Below are positions 39,025-47,106 of a stretch of DNA of 64,000 bases, piece by piece (position 1 is the stretch's first letter; every line of letters begins with the position of its first letter). The stretch covers positions 62,001-126,000 of the forward strand of contig CAVOJV010000063.1 of assembly GCA_963696325.1 (NCBI GenBank), given 5' to 3'. This stretch comes from CAVOJV01 sp963696325 (GTDB lineage: Bacteria > Pseudomonadota > Gammaproteobacteria > Competibacterales > Competibacteraceae). A model generated the notes under the pieces. The model worked only from the letters and a program-made list of their open reading frames with translations. It ran no database searches and was not told the origin of the DNA. The position numbers and the translations under genes are program-made.

Positions 39025-40987
39025 ATGCCGCAACCCGCAACTCTCCACACCAAGCAGGTATTTCTCAGCTACAGCCGTACGGACCGGGAGGCGGCCATCG
39101 CGCTGCGTTTGGCGCTGGAACACGCTGGCCTGAGCGTTTTCCAGGACGACGATGCGATCCGCGCCGGCGACCGCTGGGTGACCTGCCTGGAGGACACCCT
39201 GCGGGGCTGTTCCGCCTTCGTGTTGCTGGTGGGACGGGACGGCGTGCGGCGCTGGGTCGGCGCCGAAGTGCAGGTTGCGTTGATTCGGCACCTGTCCCCC
39301 CAGGACGACGCGCAGCGCCTGCCGATCTTTCCCATACTGTTGCGAACACGCAACGGCGGAGGATCTGCCGCCGTTTCTCGCCCTGTTCCAGTCCGCCCGG
39401 TGGTCACCCGCCGAGCCGCTACCGGGCACGCTGCTCGAAGCCATCACCACCCACGCAACCCGGTTCGATGTCCCGCAAGCCCATCGAGGGCTGCCCCTTT
39501 CTTGGCCTCAATGCCTTCGGAAAGGGCGATGCCCGACTGTTCTTCGGGCGGCGCCAGGAGACCCTGGAAGCGCTCGCCTGCCTGGGCGACCAGCGCGAGT
39601 CGAATCCGGACCGACTGCGCGGCAGCGGCGGCACGGCCTACCACCGCTGGCTGCAGATCGAAGGCAACAGCGGCGCGGGCAAGTCCTCGCTGGTCAATGC
39701 CGGCCTGCTGCCGATGATCGAACAGGGCGCGCTGTGGGCGCGCACCGGCTTCGAGCGCTGGCAAATCCTTGGCCCGATGATGCCGGGCAAGGACCCGCTG
39801 GCCAAGCTCGCGGAAGTCCTCGAACACGGATTGATCGATGACCCGGCCAAGCGCGATTCCCTCGGCCGCATGCAGAAGTTGCAACAGGACGAACGCGCCA
39901 TGGCCTTCACGCTGAGGGATTTCAGACAGGACCAGACGCGCGTTTCTGCTCATCGTCGACCAGTTCGAGGAACTCTTCACCTTTGCCGAGGACGCGCCGC
40001 GCCAGCGGTTCGACGCGCTGCTGGCCAACGCCCTGCAAGACCCGGAATGTCCGCTGTTCCTGATCAGTACCGTGCGGGCGGACTTCCTCGACCGCCTCGA
40101 GCAACTGCCGCGCCTGCAGGCCCTCTACAACAGCCATTGCAAGCGCTACTTCCTGCCGACCATCTCCGAGCACGGTCTGCGCGAGGTCATCGAACAGCCC
40201 GCGCGCCTCGCCGATCTGGACGTGCAGCGAAGTCACCACCGCGATCCTGGACGATGCCCGCGATGAAATCGGCGCCCTGCCGCTGGTGGAAAATGCCCTG
40301 TTCACCCTGTGGCAGCAGCGCGAAGGCAACCGCCTGAGCGGCGAACGCTACCGGCGGGAGAACGGCATCGCCGGCATGCTGAGCACCCAGGCCGACGCCC
40401 TGCTGGAGCGTATCGACCACGCCGTCCCCAAGGGCCGGCAAGCGGCGCTGGAACTGCTGCTGCGGCTAACGCGCATCAACGACGAAGGCCGCCACACCCG
40501 CCAGCGCATCACCCGTGAAGAGGCCGTGCTGGTGGCTGGCGATGGCAAGCACGCCGTGGGCGAGTGCGTGGTGCAAATGCTCTCCGGCGGGCGTGACCCG
40601 GACCTGCCCGTCTCGACCCACATCGGTGCCTTGCGGCTGATCACCACCAACATGGAGCAAGACCGCCAGTACGTCGACCTCATCCACGAAACCCTGATCC
40701 GCGCCCGCGGCAAGGACGAGAAAACCGGCAAACGCATCGGCTACTGGCCGACGCTCTACGACTACATCGAAGCCAACCGCGATCGCGACATCCACCGCCA
40801 GCAACTCAAGTTTCAGACCGAACACTGGTTGCACAGCCACGGGTTCGGCCGCGTGTGGGCTCTGGCCGGCTGGGCCAGCCTCAGGCTGTATCGCCGGCTG
40901 CGTGTCCCCAAGGACAGCCCTGAAGGCCGCTTCCTGTTCTGGAGCCGCTGGGTGGCGCATGGGCTCACGGTGTTGGTGTTGCCGTGA
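39025..40987 (+). pseudogene. TIR-STAND (nSTAND1-like) ATPase, multiply frameshifted
   Basis: The N-terminal TIR domain (39025 to ~39345) reads KQVFLSYSRTDREAA with a late RRWVGAEVQVAL helix. Next comes an nSTAND1-type NTPase: PFLGLNAFGKGDARLFFGRR, Walker A EGNSGAGKSSLVNAG and Walker B LLFIVDQFEELF. A helical region (ALPLVENALFTLWQQREG onwards) ends at a TGA inside a large inverted repeat. The frame breaks near 39350, 39467, 39935 and 40226, so no full product is made. The intact ancestor would be about 650 residues or more; a sensor domain expected at the C terminus is missing. This is typical of phage-defence STAND ATPases. Confidence 0.75.
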
Positions 40988-41034
40988 AAGTAGGGGCCTC
41001 TTATTGTCCTCCGAGGCCCCTACTTTCACGGCAA
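40979..41034. repeat. 22-bp perfect inverted repeat with 12-base loop
   Basis: Arms 40979-41000 and 41013-41034 are exact reverse complements, each containing GTGAAAGTAGGGGCCTC or its complement. The loop is TTATTGTCCTCC. The first arm supplies the stop codon of the STAND pseudogene, and the reverse-transcriptase scrap begins directly after the second arm. There is no T-tract, so it is not a standard terminator. It may be a tiny inverted-repeat element or an insertion scar. Confidence 0.85.
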
Positions 41035-41240
41035 CCTACGCGAACTTTGCCGACCACCGCAAGGTCAAGGTCCGCCACGCCAGCCGCCGGCTCGGGCAGC
41101 GCTACGCGGCCTATTGCGCCGGGGAGATCGCCTTCGCCGAGTTCGACGCCAGCGTGCAGGGCTGGATCAACCACGTGCGCCAGGGGCATAACGCGGCTCC
41201 TGGCCATTCGCCAAGCTCGGTCGAAAAATATTTCGAGCGC
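41035..41240 (+). pseudogene. C-terminal scrap of a reverse transcriptase (DGR/retron-like)
   Basis: The frame after the inverted repeat reads RKVKVRHASRRLGQRYAAY, then CAGEIAFAEFDASVQGWINHVRQG. That is the thumb-end pattern of DGR and related bacterial reverse transcriptases (basic helix, Y-x-x-G-x-I, then S-x-x-x-W-x-x-H). The usual continuation (DTW-x-LR) is lost to a frameshift near 41190. The palm with the YxDD active site is absent. It lies tail to tail with a gene carrying a DGR variable repeat, which supports a DGR origin, but another RT family is possible. Confidence 0.5.
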
Positions 41241-41257
41241 CGCGCTGCACTCCGCTC
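41235..41257 (-). repeat. Degenerate copy of the conserved post-variable-repeat hairpin
   Basis: GAGCGCCG at the left and GCTC at the right correspond to the perfect hairpins at 47039-47059 and 50793-50813, but the inner stem is mismatched here. As in those copies, its edge is 64 bases from the end of the neighbouring variable repeat, and the bases between are clearly related (including TGTTCAGGATT). Confidence 0.55.
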
Positions 41258-41304
41258 AGTGTTCAGGATTCCAGCGGCCCAGTGATCAGCGCCACCGTGC
41301 CCCG

Positions 41305-42549
41305 CTATTCCGTCAGGGGTGAACACACTACCCGAAAACCGACAAAGTCGTACCGGTTGACTGGATCGCCGCCGTAGCGGGAGGCCGAGCGCGCGTAGAC
41401 AGGATCGTCGTCCCAGGACCCGCCGCGCACCACCCGGGCCCCACTACCCCCTGCTTCCCAGGCCGAGCCGTCCGCCGGCGCACCGTTGTAGTCGCCGTGC
41501 CAGGCGTCCTGACACCATTCCCACACGTTGCCGTGCATCTCATGCAGCCCGAAGGCATTGGGCGGGAAAGCGCCTACCGGCATGGTCCGCTGGCGGTATT
41601 CGCCCTTGGCCGAGCCGTTGTAGGTGTGCTCGCCATTGACGTTAGCCTGGTCGGTACTGAGGCGGGCGCCGAAATGAAACGGCGTGTCGGTGCCCGCCCG
41701 ACAGGCGTACTCCCATTCCGCCTCGCTAGGCAAGCGGTAGGGCTTCTCCGTCTGCGCACTCAGCCAGGCACAATAGGCTCGCGCATCCTCCCAGGAGACG
41801 TTGATGACCGGCCGGTTTCCCCGCCCCCAGTTTTTATCTTCGGGTTTCTTACGCTGGGTGCCGTCGCAGCAGCGGTCGTAGTCATCGAAGGTCACCGCGT
41901 AGACGCCCAGGGCGAAGGGTCTGGCGATACGCACCTCATGTTGCGGGCCTTCGTCAACTGACCGCTCCGGCTCCTCCGGCGGCGAACCCATGAGAAACCG
42001 ACCGGCCGGGATGACCACCATCAGCGGGCCTGCGCCGCCCATTTTCAGCGGGTCGCGGAAGGTTTGGCCCGGCGCGAGCAGGCGTGGCGCAACGGGCTTA
42101 TCCCGTGGGGGTGACGGCACGACTACTTCGCGCTGCGCGACGAGTAGGGGAGGGTCAGCGCCTTGCAGATACAGCCGCAGGGATGCCAGAAGTTGCTCCC
42201 AGCCGGGATGATCCGGCTCCCCGGCCCAGCCGATCAGGTTCGCGGTTTGAATATGCCCGAACCCAAGGGGCAGATTCATGCGTTCGATGAACGCGGGAAA
42301 GAGAATGTTCTTGTCCCTGCCAATTTTGGCTTCGTCCCGGACGTCGTGACTCTTGCGGGATGCAACTGACCAGAGGACGACCACGGCCCGAGCCGTGTAC
42401 AATTCCGTTTCGATGACCTCGTCATAGCGTCGACCGACATGGGTTTGCACGTCCATGAACACCGACCACCCCTCCGCCCGCAGCCGCGCCGCCAGTGTGC
42501 TGGCAAGGGTACTGTCCGTTCTCGAATAGCAGATGAATATGTCGCTCAT
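41305..42549 (-). CDS. TIR-FGE protein A with DGR variable repeat
   Basis: A 414-residue protein. Residues ~1-135 form a TIR domain (MSDIFICYSRTDSTLA, SVFMDVQTHVGRRYDEVI, then VVLWSVASRKSHDVRDEA). A Pro-rich linker follows, then an FGE/C-type-lectin-like domain from ~165 (FLMGSPPEEPERS, LPSEAEWEYACRAGT, GNVWEWCQDAW). The last 40 residues are a variable region (GGSWDDDPVYARSASRYGGD and the end GFRVVCS). The two active-site cysteines of true FGE are absent from this region, so it is a binding rather than a catalytic domain. Tandem paralog of the next gene, 81 bases apart. Predicted to sense a ligand and trigger TIR NADase activity. Confidence 0.85.
   Translation of the reverse strand: MSDIFICYSRTDSTLASTLAARLRAEGWSVFMDVQTHVGRRYDEVIETELYTARAVVVLWSVASRKSHDVRDEAKIGRDKNILFPAFIERMNLPLGFGHIQTANLIGWAGEPDHPGWEQLLASLRLYLQGADPPLLVAQREVVVPSPPRDKPVAPRLLAPGQTFRDPLKMGGAGPLMVVIPAGRFLMGSPPEEPERSVDEGPQHEVRIARPFALGVYAVTFDDYDRCCDGTQRKKPEDKNWGRGNRPVINVSWEDARAYCAWLSAQTEKPYRLPSEAEWEYACRAGTDTPFHFGARLSTDQANVNGEHTYNGSAKGEYRQRTMPVGAFPPNAFGLHEMHGNVWEWCQDAWHGDYNGAPADGSAWEAGGSGARVVRGGSWDDDPVYARSASRYGGDPVNRYDFVGFRVVCSPLTE
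41321..41440 (-). repeat. DGR variable repeat, copy A
   Basis: The sense strand is near identical to copies B, C and D at its two ends (CGGGTGGTGCGCGGCGGGTC and GGTTTTCGGGT) but differs in the middle at codons GAC GAC GAT, GTC TAC, TCC, TAC GGC GGC GAT, GTC AAC, TAC GAC TTT. All of these have the form NNC or NNT, as expected where a template AAC/AAT is mutated at its adenines. Confidence 0.85.
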
Positions 42550-42630
42550 GTCAACGTTTCATTAACCTAAAAAGAGCCATTGACCCCCAATAGCGCCGGA
42601 TTAGGCCGGAGGCCGTAACCCAACATCCTG

Positions 42631-43932
42631 CTATTCGATGGGGGACGAACACACCACCCGAAAACCGAGAAGGTCGTTACGACCATCCGGCAAGTTGTTG
42701 AAGCTGCGAGCGGCCGAGCGCGCACCGCCTGGAGTGCCGTCCCAGGACCCGCCGCGCACCACCCGGGCCATATTACCGACCGCTTCCCAGGCCGAACCGT
42801 CCGTCGGCGCACCATTGTAGTCGCCGTGCCAGGCGTCCTGACACCATTCCCATACGTTGCCGTGCATGTCGTACAGCCCGAAGGCGTTGGGCGGGAAAGC
42901 GCCTACCGGCATGGTCCGCTGGCGGTATTCGCCCTTGGCCGAGCCGTTGTAGGTGTGCTCGCCATTGACGTTGGCCTGGTCGGTGCTGAGGCGGGCGCCG
43001 AAATAGAACGGCGTGTCGGTGCCCGCCCGGCAGGCGTACTCCCATTCCGCCTCGCTGGGCAACCGGTAGGTCCTCTCCGTCTGCGCGCTCAACCAGGCAC
43101 AATAGGCTCGCGCATCCTCCCAGGTGACGTTGATGACCGGCCGGGTTCCCCGGCCCCAACCCGAGTCCGTGGGTTTCTCACGCTGGGTGCTATCGCAGAA
43201 GCGGTCGTAGTCATCAAACGTCACCGCATACACCCCCAGGGCGAAGGGTTTGGCGGTACGCACCTCATGGGAAGTCACCGCGTATACCCCCAAGGCGAAG
43301 GGTCTGGCGATACGCACCTCATGTTGCGGACCCTCACTGTCCAACCGTTCCGGCTCGTCCGGCGGCGAGCCCATGAGAAACCGACCCGCGGGAATTACCA
43401 CCATCAGCGGGCCTTCGCCGCCCATTTTCAGCGGGTCGCGGAAGGTTTGGCCCGGCGCGAACGGGCGTGGCGCAACCGGCTTATCCGGCGCGGGTGACGC
43501 CACGACCACTTCGGGTTGCGCGACGAGTAGGGAAGGGTCTGCGCCTTGCAGATGCAGCCGCAGGGGCGCCAGAAGTTGCGCCAAGCCGGGATGATCCGCC
43601 CCCCCCGCCCAGCCGATCAGGTCGGCCGTCTGGATACGGCCGAATCCGTAGGTGAACTCCACGCGCTCGATGAACGCGGGGAAAAGGATATCCTTGCGCT
43701 TGCCGTACTCGGCTTCCTCCAGCACGAAATCGCTGTCACGTGACTGGGCCGACCAGAGCACCACCACGGCCCTCGCCGCATGCAACTCCTTCTCGATTTC
43801 CTTGTGCCAGTGTCGGCCGACATGGGTTTGGACGTCCATAAAGACCGACCACCCCTCCGCCCGCAGCCGCTCCGCCAGTTTGCTGGCAATGGCACTGTCC
43901 GTTCTCGAATAGCAGATGAAAATATCGCTCAT
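42631..43932 (-). CDS. TIR-FGE protein B with DGR variable repeat
   Basis: A 433-residue paralog of proteins A and C. The TIR domain (MSDIFICYSRTDSAIA) ends in SRDSDFVLEEAEYGK, where the acidic residue may be the catalytic glutamate. The FGE-like domain follows, with LPSEAEWEYACRAGT and GNVWEWCQDAW, ending GFRVVCSSPIE. It is longer than A because of an 18-residue in-frame tandem duplication. Its variable region has one extra codon compared with A, C and D. It is divergent from the TIR gene at 44118 over a 185-base gap. Confidence 0.85.
   Translation of the reverse strand: MSDIFICYSRTDSAIASKLAERLRAEGWSVFMDVQTHVGRHWHKEIEKELHAARAVVVLWSAQSRDSDFVLEEAEYGKRKDILFPAFIERVEFTYGFGRIQTADLIGWAGGADHPGLAQLLAPLRLHLQGADPSLLVAQPEVVVASPAPDKPVAPRPFAPGQTFRDPLKMGGEGPLMVVIPAGRFLMGSPPDEPERLDSEGPQHEVRIARPFALGVYAVTSHEVRTAKPFALGVYAVTFDDYDRFCDSTQREKPTDSGWGRGTRPVINVTWEDARAYCAWLSAQTERTYRLPSEAEWEYACRAGTDTPFYFGARLSTDQANVNGEHTYNGSAKGEYRQRTMPVGAFPPNAFGLYDMHGNVWEWCQDAWHGDYNGAPTDGSAWEAVGNMARVVRGGSWDGTPGGARSAARSFNNLPDGRNDLLGFRVVCSSPIE
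42647..42769 (-). repeat. DGR variable repeat, copy B
   Basis: It shares fixed ends with the other copies. Variable codons include GAC GGC ACT, GGC GGT, GCT, AGC TTC AAC AAC, GAT GGT and AAC GAC CTT, again NNC/NNT. It contains an extra TTG codon before the fixed proline, so it may derive from a different template. The downstream hairpin found with copies C and D is missing, because gene A follows directly. Confidence 0.82.
43220..43327 (-). repeat. 54-bp in-frame tandem duplication in gene B
   Basis: Two copies, offset by 54 bases, encode HEVRIARPFALGVYAVTS and HEVRTAKPFALGVYAVTF. Genes A and C have a single copy. The copies differ at several bases, so the duplication is not brand new. It adds 18 residues to the core of the FGE-like domain. 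Confidence 0.85.
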
Positions 43933-44117
43933 GTCAAAGCTTGCTTAATCAAAGCCGGTGCGGCCAGGCGTCCCTGTTCCGCCTTCAGTCACCAGGGTGC
44001 CGAATAACCTTGCGCATCCCATCAGTGCCCCGTGCCTGGAAGCCGTTGCTGTCCACGCCTATACTATCGGAATTATAGGCCAACGCCTCGCGCAACGACG
44101 GATAGGTAAAGCAAGCC

Positions 44118-45395
44118 GTGGACAACCCGATTCCCGAGATTTTCGTGCTGTGGCACCCCTCCTGTGGGCTGGGCGAATTGCTCGCGCGGCGCGTTCATGC
44201 GTGGCTTAGGCCCGAAAAAGGCCTAGGGCCCCAGGTTTTCTACCGCAGCCTGCCGGCTCCAGATGCGCCGCGCGGCGGTCTGCCACTGCCCTTGCCGGAA
44301 GAGGCGCGGCCGGGCACCACAACATCGGTGGGCGGCTCGCGCGTCACCAACCTGCAGATCGTGCTGCTCCTGATCGACGAAAACATGATCGCGGATGCCG
44401 CCTGGCGGCACTGGCTTGCGCAACTCGCCTCCGCGTCGGTTCCCGCTGGCCGGCGCGTGTTCTTGCCGGTCGCTCTCGATGCCACGGCGTTCAACATACC
44501 CGCCCCGTTGCGCGAACTGAATTTTCTCCGGCCCGCGGGGTTGCCGTTGCCGGTCACCGATTCACCGGGACCAGCCGCCGCCATCGAAACCGTGGTCCGT
44601 TCATTGTTGAAGCAGCTTACCGAAGCCTTGTGTCGCTTGCTGCTTGGCAAGGGGGTATCACCCCCGGCGCGGAGTCCCGCCCATCCGGCGGCGACAACGG
44701 ACGATGGCACGGCGAAGATCATGATTTTTCTCAGTCATGCCAAAGTTGACGGCACGGTTGCGGCCAAACGGATTCGCGACTATATCTACAGCCAGACGCA
44801 GCTTGCCGCCTTTTACGACGAGAACGACATTCCCTTTGGCTCGGTGTTCGGCCGCGTCCTTGACGCGAGCGTGCAGGGAACGCAGACCGCCGCGCTGATC
44901 GTGATTCAGAGCGCCCAGTATGCCAGTCGTCCGTGGTGCCGACGCGAATTATCGCTGTTTCGCCGCCCGCTCCCGGAGTCTTCGGCGTCGGGTCGGGCCG
45001 AACGGTGGCGCCTGAACCCCAGCGTCGTCGTCGATGCGCTCGACGGCGGAACCTCAACGCGCGGTATTCCGGAATTCGGCAACGCTCCCATGATCCGTTG
45101 GGCGGACGAAATGAAGGACCAGGAGGAGCAGGTGGTCACGACCGTTCTGCGAAATTCCCTGCTGGCCGCGTTTCACGCGGCCGTCGGGCGGACCGTGCTG
45201 GATGAGCCGGATCGCATCGTCCTGAACTGGTTGCCCGATCCCACCACGCTCCTGCATATCCCGCGGGTGCAAGCAGCCAACGAGGACCTCCGCGTGTTTT
45301 ATCCCGGACGCGGGCTGTCGGGACTCGAACTTGATATTCTTGACGAGTTTTTCCCGCGTCTCACCTTCCACAGTTTCGACACGGTGATCGCATGA
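44118..45395 (+). CDS. TIR-domain protein paired with SLOG-like gene
   Basis: A 425-residue protein starting at GTG. Residues ~1-190 form a degenerate TIR/Rossmann-like region (EIFVLWHPSCGLGELLARRV, IVLLLIDENMI). Residues ~205-340 form a second, canonical TIR domain (IMIFLSHAKVDGTVAAKRI, FYDENDIPFG, SRPWCRRELSLFR); the E in SxxWCxxEL is the expected NADase glutamate. The C-terminal ~80 residues end FYPGRGLSGLELDILDEFFP. It overlaps the SLOG-like gene by four bases (ATGA). The pair corresponds, end to end, to the single 700-residue protein at 48651, so the two proteins likely work together. Confidence 0.75.
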   Translation: MDNPIPEIFVLWHPSCGLGELLARRVHAWLRPEKGLGPQVFYRSLPAPDAPRGGLPLPLPEEARPGTTTSVGGSRVTNLQIVLLLIDENMIADAAWRHWLAQLASASVPAGRRVFLPVALDATAFNIPAPLRELNFLRPAGLPLPVTDSPGPAAAIETVVRSLLKQLTEALCRLLLGKGVSPPARSPAHPAATTDDGTAKIMIFLSHAKVDGTVAAKRIRDYIYSQTQLAAFYDENDIPFGSVFGRVLDASVQGTQTAALIVIQSAQYASRPWCRRELSLFRRPLPESSASGRAERWRLNPSVVVDALDGGTSTRGIPEFGNAPMIRWADEMKDQEEQVVTTVLRNSLLAAFHAAVGRTVLDEPDRIVLNWLPDPTTLLHIPRVQAANEDLRVFYPGRGLSGLELDILDEFFPRLTFHSFDTVIA

Positions 45396-46414
45396 GCAAG
45401 CGCGGCAAGTATCGTTCGAAAGCCATCGCCAACAGCCTCATCGGGCTGTCCGTTTCTTACCAGAGAGACCATTTGCTCGCGCGGGGCCTAGGCCTGGAGC
45501 ATCTGCGCGAGCTGCTGGTTCGCCTCGCGCGGTCGCTGCTCAGACAAGGGGCGAGCCTGGCCTATGGCGGGCATTGGAAAGAGACCGAGGACAGCTTCAC
45601 GTTCGACCTGCTGCGGCTGATCAGCGCGGAGCAGGAGGACAACATTCTCGGCGGCCCGGATACCAACCTTCCGATCGGCCGACTCTACAATCACTCGCCG
45701 TGGCCGGATTACCTCGATATCACCCCCCGGATCGAAGCCCAATGGATCAACTGCTGCCGCATCGTGCGGATCACTCAGCAGCGGGCGGGCATCGCCGCCG
45801 CGGACATCGTCCCGGACAGCGAGGCCCGGGCGGAATCCGATCGCGCGATTTTCAATGCAGCGGTAACCCTCGGTGCGATGCGCCGCCTGGCGATGGACGG
45901 GATGATGATCGACATTCCCGACGTGCCGAGTCCGGAGACGGTGCCACCGATCGTGGCTCGGGTGCTGCTGGGCGGCAAGGTGGACGGCTTTCGCGGCTTC
46001 CTGCCCGGCCTCTTCGAAGAGGCGCTCGTGACGCTCGAACGCCGGCTCCCGCTCTACCTGCTCGGCGGGTTTGGCGGCGCCGCCGAAGTGTTGGCCCAGG
46101 CGCTCCTGGATCCGGCCGCGAGCCGTCCCGACGCGTTCACCGCGGCGTGGCTGACGGCGCGGACGCCCAACGCCGCCAGACTGCTAGCCCTGGAGTTCCC
46201 GCGGCCAGCGGGAATTCGCACGACGGCGGACGACCTGGACGCGCTGGTACAGTGCATCGAGACCGCGAGACCCAACCTCGCCGGCGCACTCAGTACCGGC
46301 CTGGATGAGCCGGAGACTCGCGAGTTGCTGGTGACACGGGATATGGGCAAGGCCGTCCAGTTGGTGCTGAAAGGGCTGGAAGCAAGAATGCTCCTGCCTG
46401 CGCTTCCGGCATAG
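45392..46414 (+). CDS. SLOG-like nucleotide-binding protein (partner of TIR)
   Basis: A 340-residue protein with two glycine-rich Rossmann-type loops, ASLAYGGHWKETED near residue 53 and YLLGGFGGAAEVLAQALLD near 220. It is collinear with the C-terminal half of the TIR-SLOG fusion at 48651. SLOG-family domains bind nucleotide or ADP-ribose-derived signals and are partners of TIR enzymes in Thoeris-type systems. The assignment rests on these loops and the gene pairing, not on a search. It is translationally coupled to the upstream TIR gene. Confidence 0.6.
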   Translation: MSKRGKYRSKAIANSLIGLSVSYQRDHLLARGLGLEHLRELLVRLARSLLRQGASLAYGGHWKETEDSFTFDLLRLISAEQEDNILGGPDTNLPIGRLYNHSPWPDYLDITPRIEAQWINCCRIVRITQQRAGIAAADIVPDSEARAESDRAIFNAAVTLGAMRRLAMDGMMIDIPDVPSPETVPPIVARVLLGGKVDGFRGFLPGLFEEALVTLERRLPLYLLGGFGGAAEVLAQALLDPAASRPDAFTAAWLTARTPNAARLLALEFPRPAGIRTTADDLDALVQCIETARPNLAGALSTGLDEPETRELLVTRDMGKAVQLVLKGLEARMLLPALPA

Positions 46415-46534
46415 GATGGCTCAATGTGCGGCATGGGCTGCCGCTAAGAGGCGCCTCGTTACGGCGGATGATTTTGACTCTCATGTTTCCGCGGGGTCTC
46501 CGCGGTTCTCCGGCAATCGAGGAAAAGCTTGACC

Positions 46535-47014
46535 ATGAAACGACGTGACTTTCTCGAACGATGGGGCCTCTCTTGCCTGAGGATCAAACTCGGCTTTCTC
46601 GAAGGCCAATTCAACCCGCTCGACCCTGATCGGGAAGCCGCCTGGAACCTCTACGTGGAGCTGCTCACCCGCGTCACCACGCAAGGCCTCGCCCCCGAGG
46701 ACGGCGACGAGAAGACCGCTCTCGACAGCTTCCAGGCGATCTTTCCGTTGACCCGCGAGATTCTGAGACAACACGGCTCGGGTTGCGGCGAATTCGCCAA
46801 GCTCGCCATCCCGGTGCTCAACCAGATCATTCGCCCGTTCACGGCGAAATGGCATCGACTGTCGCTCGCCGGTGCTTTCCAGGATGCCGACCGCTGTCGC
46901 GATTTTCGCGTCGAATTGGCGGCCCTGCAACAACTCTTGCGCGGCTACACCCACGCCCTCGCCGAAATGGCGGATGTCGAGGATTGGACGGATTTGGAGG
47001 ACCCCGGCGTTTAG
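46535..47014 (+). CDS. Uncharacterised 159-residue island protein
   Basis: The ATG at 46535 (MKRRDFLERWGL) opens an all-alpha-looking soluble protein with WNLYVELLTRVTTQGLAPED, LPLTREILRQHG-like and PVLNQIIRPFTAKWHRLSLA stretches. I do not recognise a named domain. It follows the SLOG-like gene by 120 bases on the same strand and converges on TIR-FGE gene C. Its position inside the immunity cluster suggests an accessory role. It could be a DGR-associated helper, but it does not look like the known Avd protein. Confidence 0.6.
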   Translation: MKRRDFLERWGLSCLRIKLGFLEGQFNPLDPDREAAWNLYVELLTRVTTQGLAPEDGDEKTALDSFQAIFPLTREILRQHGSGCGEFAKLAIPVLNQIIRPFTAKWHRLSLAGAFQDADRCRDFRVELAALQQLLRGYTHALAEMADVEDWTDLEDPGV

Positions 47015-47038
47015 CTGGCGGGCCCGGCGAAAAATCGC

Positions 47039-47059
47039 GAGCGCCGCTGCGCGGCGCTC
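47039..47059. repeat. Perfect 9-bp hairpin after TIR-FGE gene C
   Basis: GAGCGCCGC and GCGGCGCTC pair around TGC. In the sense of gene C the stem is followed by a short T-run, so it may terminate transcription. It also lies exactly 64 bases beyond the variable repeat, the same spacing as in genes A and D, so a role as a DGR target-recognition hairpin is possible. Confidence 0.7.
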
Positions 47060-47106
47060 AGTGTTCAGGATTTCAGTGGCCCAGTGATCAGCGGTCCAGT
47101 GGCCCG

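Noticed and set aside
46535..47014. DGR accessory protein Avd
   Set aside because: Helical and in the right neighbourhood, but the length and sequence pattern do not resemble Avd and it is not next to an RT or template.
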